A DNA stretch of 64,000 nucleotides. It comes from an uncultured Bacteroidia bacterium. GTDB taxonomy: Bacteria; Bacteroidota; Bacteroidia; Bacteroidales; F082. Below are positions 44,656 to 54,113 of the stretch, in pieces. Location of the stretch: assembly GCA_902800965.1 (NCBI GenBank), contig CADCGK010000002.1:248001-312000 (forward strand), read 5' to 3'. The position numbers were made by a program, and so were the translations under genes. Positions within the stretch are counted from its first letter, which is position 1; each line of letters begins with the position of its first letter. Under the pieces are notes generated by a model that worked only from the letters and a program-made list of their open reading frames with translations, had not been told where the DNA came from and did no database searches.

Positions 44656-44663
44656 CAAAATTA
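44656..44663 (-). promoter_or_regulatory. Bacteroidetes -7 box for giant surface protein
   Basis: Reading on the minus strand, TAATTTTG (44663-44656), about 36 bases before the ATG at 44620. Surrounding DNA is strongly AT-rich. Confidence 0.65.
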
Positions 44664-44730
44664 CACAAATTGTAGATTTATCTTCCTAATTTGGGTGTTA
44701 AAAAAAATAAAGAAATATTGGTACTGCGTC

Positions 44731-46194
44731 TTAGAGTTTATCTTTAATGAACTCCAAGCCAGCCTTCAGTCGCTTCAAAGTCTCTTCCTTGCCAATCAGA
44801 TACATGATGTCGGTAGAGCCTCCAGGGGTGGCCAACAGGCCTGACATGGCGATGCGGGAAGGCCACATCAGCGGTCCGTATTTGATGTTGTTGTCGGCGG
44901 CTACCTTGCCGAAAGCCTCGCTGAGGGTCTCTTCATCCCATTTGTCGATTTGGTTCACCGCATCGATGGTCTTTTGAAGGATGTCAACAGAGGTCTCCAG
45001 CGTGGATTTGTTTTTCTTGTTGACATAGAGTTCCACGTCGTATGGAGCGACCTCATACAAGAATTTGAGTTTCTCCGGGATTTCCGAGAACTTGTTGATA
45101 CGCGGCTGCATCAGCGTGGCAATCTTGTTCCATTTTTCCTCAAGGAAGGTGCCCTTCACGCCTGAATAGTCGAAAGCCATCTTCGAGAACAGCTCAAACG
45201 GCATGGCTTGGATATGCTGGGCGTTGACCCAGTCAAGTTTCTGGTAGTCGAACACGGCCGGACTCTTGTGCAGTCCTGCCACCGAGAACACCTCGCAGAG
45301 TTCATCCATCGTAAAGATCTCGCGCTCGTTCTTCGGCGACCAACCCAACAAGGCGATGTAGTTGATGATGGCTTCAGGAAGATAGCCTTCCTCCACCAAC
45401 GCTTGGAAACTCACTGCACCATGACGTTTCGAGAGCTTGCTCACCGTGCCGTCGGGGTTCTTGCCGTTGATCAAAGGGAGGTGGATATAGCACGGCACTT
45501 CCCAGCCAAAAGCCTGATACAGCAGGATGTATTTGGGATTGGACGACAGGTATTCGCTGCCACGGATGATGTGCGTGATGCCCATCAGGTAGTCGTCCAC
45601 CACATTGGCGAAGTTATACGTTGGCATGCCGTCGCTCTTCAGCAGGATTTGGTCGTCGAGGGTCTCGTTCTCAACGGTGATTTCGCCATAGACCAAGTCG
45701 TTGAAGGTGGTGGTGCCTTCATGCGGCACCTTCTGACGGATCACATACGGTTTGCCTTCAGCCAGGTTTTTCTGCACTTCTTCGGCGCTCAAGTTACGGC
45801 AATGACAGTCGCTCTCGAAGGGATTCTCCTTGGTTTCCTCGCCTTCTGCGGGTTCCTCTTCCGTCTTGGAGCAGAAGCAGTAGTAAGCTGCGCCTTTCTC
45901 GATGAGCTTCATGGCGTATTCCTTATAGATGGCCTTACGCTCACTCTGGACGTACGGGCCATAGTCGCCGCCCACATCCGGGCCTTCATCATGATGGATG
46001 TTGGCTGTTTCGAGGGTCTCGTAAATCACGCGAGTGGCATCTTCCACATAGCGTTTCTGGTCGGTGTCCTCGATACGGAGCACAAACTTACCGTTCTGTG
46101 ATCTTGCGAAAAGGTAGGCATACAAGGCGGTTCTGAGGTTGCCGATATGCATGTAGCCCGTTGGGCTTGGGGCGAAGCGTGTTCTGACTGTCAT
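44731..46194 (-). CDS. gltX: glutamyl-tRNA synthetase
   Basis: Class I aminoacyl-tRNA synthetase charging tRNA-Glu (487 residues). N-terminal TRFAPSPTGYMHIGNLRTALYAYL carries the HIGH-type motif as HIGN, FVLRIEDTDQKRY is the following family motif and VSKLSKRHGAVSFQ holds the KMSKS-equivalent loop KLSKR. A short Cys/His cluster (CFCSKTEEEPAEGE...CHCRN, about residues 106-135) resembles the zinc-binding region of some GluRS. The leader holds a degenerate 7/8-base repeat and a -7 box at 46249. The AGCS symporter gene lies just upstream. Confidence 0.96.
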   Translation of the reverse strand: MTVRTRFAPSPTGYMHIGNLRTALYAYLFARSQNGKFVLRIEDTDQKRYVEDATRVIYETLETANIHHDEGPDVGGDYGPYVQSERKAIYKEYAMKLIEKGAAYYCFCSKTEEEPAEGEETKENPFESDCHCRNLSAEEVQKNLAEGKPYVIRQKVPHEGTTTFNDLVYGEITVENETLDDQILLKSDGMPTYNFANVVDDYLMGITHIIRGSEYLSSNPKYILLYQAFGWEVPCYIHLPLINGKNPDGTVSKLSKRHGAVSFQALVEEGYLPEAIINYIALLGWSPKNEREIFTMDELCEVFSVAGLHKSPAVFDYQKLDWVNAQHIQAMPFELFSKMAFDYSGVKGTFLEEKWNKIATLMQPRINKFSEIPEKLKFLYEVAPYDVELYVNKKNKSTLETSVDILQKTIDAVNQIDKWDEETLSEAFGKVAADNNIKYGPLMWPSRIAMSGLLATPGGSTDIMYLIGKEETLKRLKAGLEFIKDKL

Positions 46195-46198
46195 GGAA

Positions 46199-46249
46199 GT
46201 TATCAGTTGTTCAGTTAATCAGTTATCAGTTAATTGGGTTGCAAAATTA
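46199..46249 (-). promoter_or_regulatory. gltX promoter with degenerate 7/8-base repeat in leader
   Basis: Minus strand -7 box TAATTTTG (46249-46242) lies at the end of the AGCS gene. Between it and the gltX start, units of TTATCAG / TTAATCAG / TTGTTCAG alternate with a 7-8 base period (46199-46236). Confidence 0.55.
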
Positions 46250-46253
46250 CAAA

Positions 46254-47696
46254 TTATTTCTTCCAGAAATCTGCATTTTTGATTTTCAATTCTTCGGGAT
46301 TGAATTCCGGCTCTTTTCCTGCCTTCTTCTGTTTCTCGTACGACTTAAGGGATCTGAAGGCGAGACGCGACAGCAGCAGGATGGCGATGATGTTGATCCA
46401 CGCCATGGTGCCGACGCCGATATCACCCAACGACCACATCAAGCTGGCTTTGTTGAGAGAGCCATAGAACACAGCGGCTATCAAGCAGATACGCAAGATC
46501 CAGATGCACAGCCGTTCCTTGCGGCCTTTGCCGAAGAGATATACCAAGTTGGTCTCGGCGTAGTAATAATATGCCATGATGGTGGTGAAGGCGAAGAAAA
46601 ACAAGGCAAACGACACGACCAGTCCGCCGATGCCTGGTCCCAGCAAGGTGCTGATGGCGGCCGTGGTATAGGACACGTCAGGTTCGCCCAGTTGGGCTAC
46701 TTGAGAGGCATAAAGCATGCTTCCGTCGGCGGCGTAGATGTTGTAAGTCTTGCAGGCGAGGATCATCACGGCGGTGGCGGTGCAGACCAGAAGCGTATCG
46801 ACATAAACCGAGAAGGCTTGCACCATGCCTTGCTTCACTGGATGCGACACCTTGGCGGCGGCAGCCACGATGGGCGCCGTGCCTTGTCCCGCCTCATTGG
46901 AATAGATGCCACGCTTGACACCCCAGGCGATGGTGCTGCCCAAGATGCCGCCTAAGGCTTCGTTCAAGCCGAAGGCACTTCGAACCATGTCGCCAAAGAC
47001 GGCAGGGACCTCGGAGACATGGATGACGAGGATCACGATGGAGAGCAAGATATAGATGATGGCCATGAAGGGCGCCACGACCTGTGCCACGTTGGCGATA
47101 CGTTTCACGCCGCCGATGATGACGATGCCGATCAACAGCGCCACGCCCAAGCCAATCCAGGCCGGATTCACGTTGAAGGTGTTGGCAAACGACATGGCGA
47201 TGCCATTCGACTGAACGGGAGGCAGAAACAGACCGCAGGCCACCACGGCGCATACGGCGAAGATCACGGCAAGCCATTTGGCGCGAAGACCTTTTTCAAT
47301 ATAATAGGCTGGACCGCCACGGTATTCTCCTTTGTGGTTTTCCTTGAAGATCTGCGCCAGGGTGGCTTCGGCGAATGCCGAACCGGCGCCGAGGAAGGCG
47401 ATGATCCACATCCAGACGATGGCGCCGGGACCGCCATAGCCGATGGCGGTGGCCACACCCACGATGTTGCCGGTACCCACGCGTCCCGACAAAGCCATGG
47501 CAAAGGCTTGGAACGAGGTGATGCCCGTCTTCTGCGTCTTGTCCGTAGAAAACAGCAAACGCGCCATTTCACCGAAACGGCGCACCTGCACAAAACGGGT
47601 TCCAAAGGAGAAATATAGTCCTGCCAAGAGGCATAAAAATACCAAGGCTGGGCTCCACACCCAGCCATTTACGGTATTGATGATATTCTCAATCAT
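46254..47696 (-). CDS. sodium:alanine symporter, AGCS family
   Basis: Na+-coupled alanine/glycine transporter of 480 residues with about ten to eleven membrane helices. Family signature GRVGTGNIVGVATAIGYGGPGAIVWMWIIA spans the helical unwound segment, and AFAEATLAQIFKENHKGEYRGGPAYYIEKGL is the following conserved stretch. IAWGVKRGIYSNEAGQGTAPIVAAAA is the second signature. It precedes gltX on the same strand with a 59-bp gap that contains a separate promoter, and starts 6 bp after the Ser-rich protein's stop. Confidence 0.95.
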   Translation of the reverse strand: MIENIINTVNGWVWSPALVFLCLLAGLYFSFGTRFVQVRRFGEMARLLFSTDKTQKTGITSFQAFAMALSGRVGTGNIVGVATAIGYGGPGAIVWMWIIAFLGAGSAFAEATLAQIFKENHKGEYRGGPAYYIEKGLRAKWLAVIFAVCAVVACGLFLPPVQSNGIAMSFANTFNVNPAWIGLGVALLIGIVIIGGVKRIANVAQVVAPFMAIIYILLSIVILVIHVSEVPAVFGDMVRSAFGLNEALGGILGSTIAWGVKRGIYSNEAGQGTAPIVAAAAKVSHPVKQGMVQAFSVYVDTLLVCTATAVMILACKTYNIYAADGSMLYASQVAQLGEPDVSYTTAAISTLLGPGIGGLVVSFALFFFAFTTIMAYYYYAETNLVYLFGKGRKERLCIWILRICLIAAVFYGSLNKASLMWSLGDIGVGTMAWINIIAILLLSRLAFRSLKSYEKQKKAGKEPEFNPEELKIKNADFWKK

Positions 47697-47702
47697 AAGC
47701 TC

Positions 47703-48914
47703 TTATCTTCTTCCACCTGTTGTGCCTGAGCGTCCGCTGCTGGAGCTTCCTCTTGAAGAGCTGCTGGAAGAGCTGCTGGAAGAACCTCTTGAGCTGCTGC
47801 TTGAGGAGCTGGAGGTACCCGAGCGGTTGCTGTCCGATGAGCTGGAGCGGCTGGTGCTGCTGGAGGATCCAGAGCGTCCGCTGCTGCTGGTGCCTGAGCT
47901 GCTTGAGCTACTGCCGGAGGTGCTGCCAGAGCGGCTTACGCTGCTAGAGGAGCCACGAGTGGAGGAGCTACTGGAGGAGCTGGAGCTACTACTTGAGGAG
48001 CTGGAGCTGCTGCTCGAGGTGCCTTCCGAGCGGCTTACGCTGCTGGAAGTTCCGGAGCGTCCGCTATCGTTACCAGCGTTGTTCGTGCTGCTGGAGCCGG
48101 GGGTAGTGCTGCCGGTGCCCGTTCTTGGACGGATCGCGGCTCCGCCATTGTTGCTGCTGGAAGATCCAGGGGTGTTGCTGTTGTTGTTCACAGCGCCGTT
48201 GGTGCTCATGCTGCCAGGGGTGTTGCTACCAGGGCGAACCACTGTGGCTTCGGAGTAGGAGTTGTATCCAGGAGGAACGTTGTTCGTCGGATGGTAGTTG
48301 GCAGGATAACCGCCGTAGGTGTGGTGGTGATGATAGGTGTGGTGGTGAGGATCCAGCGGATGCATGTGGTCGAAGTATCCCAGAGGATAGCCACCTGGAG
48401 GCGGAGGAGCGATCGGATAGTAGCCGTCGTAGTAGAAGCGGTACGGATTCGGGCGGTGGTAGTAGCGCGGACGCGGTCCGACACGGAAGACCACCCAAGG
48501 CTCGTTGCGATAGCCGTTCCAGCAGAAGCTCACCGGCTCGAAGTACTCGAAGGTGGTGAAGCTGTAGAGCTCGCCTCCCAGTTCATAGTACGGCATCACC
48601 GTATAGACCCAGGACGGATTCGGACGGTAGGCGGGGATCGTCACTGCGACTCTCTTGATTCTACCGGGGCAGATTCTCATGTACTCTCTGCTGTAGTAGC
48701 GCCCATCGTCAGGATCGAGGTAGATGAAGAGGTCTCCCCGATAAGTATAGTCTCCAATGTTTTGGATATCATAATAGACAGTGACCGAATTGGCGTTGTA
48801 GGTCAACACGGGCTGTGAGACCAAGACCAATTCTGGCGGAAAGCCGTTCGCTGCTTTGGCGATGATCATCCCCATCACTAACAGGGAAGTCATAAAGAAT
48901 TTCTTGGTTTTCAT
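47703..48914 (-). CDS. secreted protein with Ser-rich low-complexity C-terminus
   Basis: Protein of 403 residues with signal peptide MKTKKFFMTSLLVMGMIIAKA. Residues about 25-135 form a beta domain (LTYNANSVTVYYDIQNIGDYTYRGDL...RVAVTIPAYRPNPSWVY) of immunoglobulin-like appearance. A Tyr/Pro/His-rich linker follows (HPLDPHHHTYHHHHTYGG, about 190-210). The last ~150 residues are nearly all Ser with Gly, Thr and Arg (runs of up to 19 Ser). Disordered, probably extracellular or periplasmic. Ser codons vary, so it is not a simple trinucleotide expansion. No T9SS domain or sortase-like signal seen. Function unknown; 6 bp from the AGCS gene. Confidence 0.82.
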   Translation of the reverse strand: MKTKKFFMTSLLVMGMIIAKAANGFPPELVLVSQPVLTYNANSVTVYYDIQNIGDYTYRGDLFIYLDPDDGRYYSREYMRICPGRIKRVAVTIPAYRPNPSWVYTVMPYYELGGELYSFTTFEYFEPVSFCWNGYRNEPWVVFRVGPRPRYYHRPNPYRFYYDGYYPIAPPPPGGYPLGYFDHMHPLDPHHHTYHHHHTYGGYPANYHPTNNVPPGYNSYSEATVVRPGSNTPGSMSTNGAVNNNSNTPGSSSSNNGGAAIRPRTGTGSTTPGSSSTNNAGNDSGRSGTSSSVSRSEGTSSSSSSSSSSSSSSSSSSSTRGSSSSVSRSGSTSGSSSSSSGTSSSGRSGSSSSTSRSSSSDSNRSGTSSSSSSSSRGSSSSSSSSSSRGSSSSGRSGTTGGRR

Positions 48915-48993
48915 GATGCTGTTGTTTTAAGGGTTAAACAATTTACTTCCACAATTGCAAATACCATTCCAAAAGTGGATGACAAGGTTTTTC

Positions 48994-49188
48994 TCATAGT
49001 TTGAAATAGATTTTGGAGTTGGAACGTATGGACCCGTCCATGTCGATGAGGTTGCCGTAGGCATCCCTGACCTCTTTCACAGAAGTCTTCACAGGGATGT
49101 CATGGTCCCTGAAATAGGCCCAAACGGCTGATTTCACCTTGGCTCCATAATAAGTTTTGACTGGAGTGTCGTTTACAAAGACGTACAT
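48994..49188 (-). CDS. small hypothetical protein (64 aa), beta-grasp-like
   Basis: Small frame MYVFVNDTPVKTYYGAKVKS ... NLIDMDGSIRSNSKIYFKL. The pattern strand - VxxAVWAYF helix - VRDAYGNLIDMDGSI - KIYF strand resembles a ubiquitin-like beta-grasp domain. I recall similar VRDAYGNxxxxDG endings in small bacterial proteins, but no family name. The gene is preceded by a 7-base tandem repeat that also touches the TMEM43-like gene end. Expression is likely as part of that unit. Confidence 0.5.
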   Translation of the reverse strand: MYVFVNDTPVKTYYGAKVKSAVWAYFRDHDIPVKTSVKEVRDAYGNLIDMDGSIRSNSKIYFKL

Positions 49189-49190
49189 AT

Positions 49191-49236
49191 AGTTGGCAGT
49201 TAGCAGTTAGCAGTTAGCAGTTGGCAGTTAGCAGTT
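49191..49236 (-). repeat. heptanucleotide tandem repeat (AGTTAGC)n
   Basis: Six units of AGTTAGC/AGTTGGC with a 7-base period, from just before the start codon of the 64-residue gene into the last codons and stop of the TMEM43-like gene (stop at 49228). Confidence 0.88.
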
Positions 49237-50439
49237 TTCTGTTTCGACCTTTTGTTTTTTGCTGCGCATCACCAGCCAGACTATCAAGGCGATGGCCACG
49301 ACAAGCAAGGAGATACCCAGTACAGGCCGTACGGCGACCCAAGCGATGGCGATGAATACGAGCGACCAGACAAATCCCAGCACTACACAAACGAGGCCCA
49401 AGATGGCACCCACACCTTTGCCAAGGAAAGGAAGTACTTTGAGCAATGTGGGAACCAGGGCAAAGATCTTTCTGAAACCCAGGATAATCAACAACATCAA
49501 AGCAATACGGATAATCCACGTGAGCATTTTGTTGCCTTGCTTCATCGATTCAAACATCTCATCGGCGGTCTTCTCACCCATAGCGACAGAGGAAACGGTC
49601 TTGCCGTTCTTGGGATCCACATATTTCTCAAAAGTGTCGCCCTTCACGTTGGCGACAAGAGAAATCTGCTGGTCAATGGGCACATAGGTGAAGGTGACGC
49701 GGACGTCGCCGATTTCAGGTTTAGCGGAAGAAGCTCCAAAATACACCTGGTTGCCGTTCATTGTGACGTAGTTGGCGTTGATGCTGTCATTGAGACCCAA
49801 CTGTCTTTTGATGACCTTGTTCCATTCATTGACGGTGGCGCTGTCCATCTTCACCTGAGGTTCTTCGTTACCACGGATGGAGCTGACAATGAACGAAGGC
49901 AAGGTGAAAGCGCCAAAGCTGACCTTCTCAGCCACTTGTTCCTTGTCTTCAATGGTCTGGTAAACAAAGTTAAGACCTTGGTAGTCGGGATCCTTGAACT
50001 CCTCACTGTCTTGAGGCGAAGAGACCCATTTCTTTTCGTAGGTATAGGTGGTGATTTCCTCTGTGGCGCCGCCGATTTTCTCTTTGGTTTCCTTCTTGGC
50101 GTGCTCTACCCATTGGTAATATTCCACTTCACGGGAGAGTGAGATGGCGTTGACGCTGACGCCGAAGTTCGGATCGGAGAGTGTCTCGGAGGTGGTGGCG
50201 ATACCAGTGCAATGCACCGTTTTCCCGTCAAACTCGGGAGAGACGGTGTTGATGTCAGGCATCTCGACACAGGCGTCTTGGGCACGCCCCAGCGCCTTGT
50301 ACGTCTTGATGGCGCGGTTTTCATTCCAGAAAATCAAAATAGTGCCGACAATCACCAGAATGAGTCCGATGAAAATTCCCTTAAAGGAGTTGCCGACATT
50401 GCGACCGTAAGAGGTCCTGTTAACTTCTTGATAAGCCAT
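49228..50439 (-). CDS. TMEM43 family membrane protein
   Basis: Homologue of TMEM43/LUMA, a membrane protein family otherwise known from animal inner nuclear membrane, with bacterial members. About 403 residues from ATG 50439. One N-terminal membrane helix (GIFIGLILVIVGTILIFWNE) with the conserved E-N-R after it, a long extracytoplasmic domain (VHCTGIATTSETLSDPNFGV...REVEYYQWVEHAKKE), then three C-terminal membrane helices. The domain order matches the family. Start at 50439 is set by the -7 box at 50467. Function in bacteria unknown. Confidence 0.82.
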   Translation of the reverse strand: MAYQEVNRTSYGRNVGNSFKGIFIGLILVIVGTILIFWNENRAIKTYKALGRAQDACVEMPDINTVSPEFDGKTVHCTGIATTSETLSDPNFGVSVNAISLSREVEYYQWVEHAKKETKEKIGGATEEITTYTYEKKWVSSPQDSEEFKDPDYQGLNFVYQTIEDKEQVAEKVSFGAFTLPSFIVSSIRGNEEPQVKMDSATVNEWNKVIKRQLGLNDSINANYVTMNGNQVYFGASSAKPEIGDVRVTFTYVPIDQQISLVANVKGDTFEKYVDPKNGKTVSSVAMGEKTADEMFESMKQGNKMLTWIIRIALMLLIILGFRKIFALVPTLLKVLPFLGKGVGAILGLVCVVLGFVWSLVFIAIAWVAVRPVLGISLLVVAIALIVWLVMRSKKQKVETENC

Positions 50440-50459
50440 ATAATATAATTTAGGTGCTG

Positions 50460-50467
50460 CAAAAATA
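50460..50467 (-). promoter_or_regulatory. Bacteroidetes -7 box for TMEM43-like gene
   Basis: Minus strand TATTTTTG (50467-50460), 20 bases before the ATG at 50439. It excludes the longer frame that starts at 50505. Confidence 0.65.
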
Positions 50468-50487
50468 ATAAAGATTCTCAAAAAAAA

Positions 50488-50522
50488 CAAAGCAATCCAC
50501 CCCAAAGGATGGATTGCTTTTG
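50488..50522 (-). terminator. rho-independent terminator of InlB-repeat protein gene
   Basis: AAAGCAATCCA and TGGATTGCTTT form an 11-bp stem with a 10-base loop flanked by A and T runs. The stem arms are the same AGCAATCC/GGATTGCT core seen in the palindromic repeats at 56043 and 61870. Confidence 0.85.
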
Positions 50523-50561
50523 TCGTTTAGGTTTCTCGCGATGGAGAATAACAGCTGTCGT

Positions 50562-53500
50562 TTATTCCTTGATGAAGCGTGCTGTCTTCTCACCGCAGCG
50601 GATCAGGTACAGGCCTGATGCCAGGTCTCCAACGTGGATCTCCTGGTCGGTGTTCATGTTAACCACCTTCACCAGCATGCCCAGGTTGTTGTAGATTTCG
50701 ACCGTAGCATCGGTCTCGATGCCAGCGAGGCGCAGGTTGTCCTTCGTTGGGTTCGGGTACACGCTCAGCATAGCCTCGTTATACTCACCCACTTCCGTCT
50801 TCTTGAAGAACGCCACCAACGTCATATTATCATTCACTGTCACCGTACGTGGGTTCTGTGTCACACCATCGTTCCAGTGGTCGAAGGCGTAGCCTGTGTA
50901 TGGGATGGCCTCCACCGTCACCGACGTACCGGCAGCATACGTGCCGTTGCCTGTCACAGCACCCTCGCCTGGGTTGCACATCACCGACAGCGTGTAGGTT
51001 TGCGACTGCTGTGCCGAGAATTTCGCCTTATAGGTAGCGTTGCCGGTCACCGTGATCTTACGCGGATTGTCGTGGTTGTTGTCATCCCAGCCGTTGAAGT
51101 AGTATCCGCCGTTCGGGATTGCCTGGATCGTGATCTCCTTGCCTTGAGCGAACGTGCCGCCGCCCAACACTGTGCCCATCTCTGGGTTCAGCGATACCAC
51201 TGTAATCGTGTACATTGTCGGCATCACGAAGATTGCCTTGTAGGTAGCGTTAGCCGTCACAGTCACTGTGCGTGGGTTATGCGTGTCGCCGTCATCCCAC
51301 TTCTGGAATACTGCGCTGCCAAGCGGCGTTGCTGTCAGCGTAGCGCTTGCGCCCTCTGGGTAGGTTCCGCCACCGCTCACCTCGCCCAAGCTGGCATCGT
51401 TCGTCAACACCGTCAACGTGTACGTTGTGCCGCCGCTCTCACCGAAGTATGCGGTGTACTCTGCGTTTTCAGTCACATTGATGTAGCGCACCCTGGCGCC
51501 CACACCGTCACTCCAGTTCAGGAACGTGTAGCCATCTGCTGCCGTAGCCATCAGCTGAACGTTAGTACCATACACATACGTGCCGCCACCCGTCACAGAA
51601 CCGCCAGCAGCAGGAGATGCATTGACAGTAATCGTATACTGGTTCTTGGCGAACGTCGCTGTGTATGTCGCGTCACTGTTCACTGTGACTTCGCGCGGGT
51701 TGTCAGTGTTGTTGTCCTGCCACTTCACAAAGTGCCAGCCTTCGGACGGGTTCGCAACCAGGCTGATCGATGTGCCGGACGCAAACGTGCCGCCACCTGT
51801 CACGGTGCCGCCTTCCGTTGGAGTAGCTGTTGTGGTGATTGTGTAGTAGGTCGTTGCAGGCTCACCGAACACCGCAGTGTAGGTAGCGCTTTCCGTCACC
51901 GTGAACGTGTAGTCTGCGTTCGTGCTCACCTCTGAGCCGCCCTTCGTCCACTTCACAAACTCGTAGCCGCTTTCGGGCGTGGCGTGGATCGTCACAGACG
52001 TACCTTCCTCGTAGCTTCCGCCGCCGGATACTGAACCCCACGCCGTGTTGTTCGACTCCACGTTGATGTCGTACCACATCGTCGTTTCCTCCACGCTCAC
52101 GTCGTCAATATACCACTCGTGGGCCCAAGTTCCCTCGTATACGAAGCAAAGCGTGATCTCATGGCCAGCGTAGGCCGACAGGTCTATCTCAACAAAATTC
52201 CATGAGCTCGGGAATTCTGTGTCGCTCCAAATCTGGGTGTAGTTGGCTGGATCGGGCACGCTCGGCTCGTCCACTGCAATCCATACGCTGTTGGCCTTGT
52301 CGGAACCACTATACTCGCTGAATTGCCAGAAGCTCAACTTGAAGTGTGAGCCCGTGGACAAGTCAATCTTAGGCGAGAAGAGCGCTCCTTGCTGCTTGAT
52401 ACCATTGTTCTGGCCGTAAGGATGGTAGGCGCAGTTGTGGCTGCTGTTGTACTGCCAGCATTTCCGACCTCCTGTGTGGTCGTTGTCGATAATGTACCAA
52501 CAATCCGAGAGCTCGGAATCGAAATCCTCATAGAAAGGAAGAGCGTATACCGGACACTCGCCCCAGTCTTCGTATATTTCCACGTCATCGATGTTCCAAG
52601 AAGGAGCGTTGGTGCCACTATTAGCGGCATACTTGAACGCAATATAAACGGCATAGCCTTGGTAGTCACGAAGACTAACAGTTTGTTGATCCCAGTGAGC
52701 ATCACTGGAGGGCAAGGAATACACTTCGTGGTAGGCGCTCAGATTGGTCGGGTCGCTGTCAGTGGAGACCAAAACCGAAGCCATGCCAGAAGCATAGGTC
52801 CAGCCGACATAGGAATAAAAATTCATTGTTGTGTAGTCGCGGCCGGGCTGCAGGAAGAGTCTCGGGCTGATCAGCCAGCCTTCTTGGGAAGAACCCGAAG
52901 GTCTGTGTGTGTGTCTTGCATAGTGGTCGCCCGAGTGAGGTGTCGTGGAGGTAATGCTGGTGCATTGGCCGTTGCGTGCCCAGTAAGAAGCTGCTAAGTC
53001 GTTGCTGTTGTCCACGTCGATCTTGGTCCAGCACTCCCAATCGGTCTCGCCCGTCTCGAAGCCTTCTTCAAAAGGCAGGGTGCGGATGTCGGCATTAGCG
53101 CACTCGGGAGTTTCGACATACAATTCATACATTTGTCTACAATCGGAAGATTGATACAACACTGAACCGTCCTTCCAAATTGTGCCAAGGCTATTACTTT
53201 TTCCGCAATAATAGACACCTTCGCTGTTGGCACACACGCCTCGTAGATAAGAGCCACTAGGGGTGTAGAGGAGCTGGCCGTTCTTCCACACCTTGAGCTG
53301 AGAACCTACGAAGCCGCAAACATAGATGTCGCCACCGTCAATATACAAATCCTGAGCATCGGAAATGCTACTGACATCGGTTAACGTATATTTGAGTTGG
53401 TCGTTCTTATAAACCCACACTGCGTTCGAAGCATTGGTCATCACTAAACTATACAAATTACCATCATAGTAAGCAAAGGATCTGATGAATGATTTTGTCT

Positions 53501-54062
53501 GCGGGATCTCAAATAACAAACCCGTACCTTCTCTCCAGACCGCTGCATGCCAGTCGTCGCTTCCCGTATGTTGATAACCACCTAAATAAGCATGAGTATC
53601 AGGAGCTATGAGACCACAATATGCATAGGTGTCATAGGATCCATTGTCATAGGTATATTCCACTGTGGCATTCCCACCGCTTATTATCCAAGCCGTAGCT
53701 TTGTTAACAGAACCAACTCTCCTATAGCCTACAGCCCAAAGGAGACTGCGGCCGAAAACACTGTAAACAGTGGTGTTTGCGCCAAAATCTATAGAAGAAT
53801 TGCCTTCATAATCATAGACAAAGGCTTTTTCTAAAGTCGTATTTCTATAAGCCATGTAGGTATGACCATTCCAGCGAGTAATGTCATAAGGAGTAAAATC
53901 GTACGAGGAATGCTGCAAGGTCTTGACTCGTTCGCCGTTTTGATAGATACCAACACCCGTACGGCTGCCATTGTCGTGTGTGCCGCAAGACCAGATGTCC
54001 TGGGCGAAGGTCATGCCAGCTGTCGCCAGCAAAACCAACAATAAGAGTAATGTTTTTTTCAT
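50562..54062 (-). CDS. T9SS-secreted protein with choice-of-anchor and six InlB-like repeats
   Basis: Secreted surface protein of 1166 residues with signal MKKTLLLLLVLLATAGMTFAQ. The N-terminal 300 residues have repeated WKNGxxLY motifs, suggesting a beta-propeller. Two choice-of-anchor J (MAM-like) domains follow: LPFEEGFETGETDWECWTKI (about 330-500) and LPFYEDFDSELSDCWYIIDN (about 505-665). Then six Big/InlB B-type repeats of about 70 residues (YTI-GxVxGGGTYxxGTxVTLTATPxxGYxFxxWxD, about 668-1090) and a T9SS type A sorting domain from VYPNPTKDNLRLAGIET. Likely an adhesive or glycan-binding exoprotein. Its terminator is at 50488. Confidence 0.9.
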   Translation of the reverse strand: MKKTLLLLLVLLATAGMTFAQDIWSCGTHDNGSRTGVGIYQNGERVKTLQHSSYDFTPYDITRWNGHTYMAYRNTTLEKAFVYDYEGNSSIDFGANTTVYSVFGRSLLWAVGYRRVGSVNKATAWIISGGNATVEYTYDNGSYDTYAYCGLIAPDTHAYLGGYQHTGSDDWHAAVWREGTGLLFEIPQTKSFIRSFAYYDGNLYSLVMTNASNAVWVYKNDQLKYTLTDVSSISDAQDLYIDGGDIYVCGFVGSQLKVWKNGQLLYTPSGSYLRGVCANSEGVYYCGKSNSLGTIWKDGSVLYQSSDCRQMYELYVETPECANADIRTLPFEEGFETGETDWECWTKIDVDNSNDLAASYWARNGQCTSITSTTPHSGDHYARHTHRPSGSSQEGWLISPRLFLQPGRDYTTMNFYSYVGWTYASGMASVLVSTDSDPTNLSAYHEVYSLPSSDAHWDQQTVSLRDYQGYAVYIAFKYAANSGTNAPSWNIDDVEIYEDWGECPVYALPFYEDFDSELSDCWYIIDNDHTGGRKCWQYNSSHNCAYHPYGQNNGIKQQGALFSPKIDLSTGSHFKLSFWQFSEYSGSDKANSVWIAVDEPSVPDPANYTQIWSDTEFPSSWNFVEIDLSAYAGHEITLCFVYEGTWAHEWYIDDVSVEETTMWYDINVESNNTAWGSVSGGGSYEEGTSVTIHATPESGYEFVKWTKGGSEVSTNADYTFTVTESATYTAVFGEPATTYYTITTTATPTEGGTVTGGGTFASGTSISLVANPSEGWHFVKWQDNNTDNPREVTVNSDATYTATFAKNQYTITVNASPAAGGSVTGGGTYVYGTNVQLMATAADGYTFLNWSDGVGARVRYINVTENAEYTAYFGESGGTTYTLTVLTNDASLGEVSGGGTYPEGASATLTATPLGSAVFQKWDDGDTHNPRTVTVTANATYKAIFVMPTMYTITVVSLNPEMGTVLGGGTFAQGKEITIQAIPNGGYYFNGWDDNNHDNPRKITVTGNATYKAKFSAQQSQTYTLSVMCNPGEGAVTGNGTYAAGTSVTVEAIPYTGYAFDHWNDGVTQNPRTVTVNDNMTLVAFFKKTEVGEYNEAMLSVYPNPTKDNLRLAGIETDATVEIYNNLGMLVKVVNMNTDQEIHVGDLASGLYLIRCGEKTARFIKE

Positions 54063-54113
54063 AACGCTAGATTTTAGTTATACATTAATTGAATTATCTT
54101 TGCATTTGCTAGG

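Noticed and set aside
47443..48258. 271-residue plus-strand Leu/Glu-rich frame opposite the Ser-rich protein
   Set aside because: It is the antisense of Ser codons; the minus frame has a signal peptide and a folded domain.
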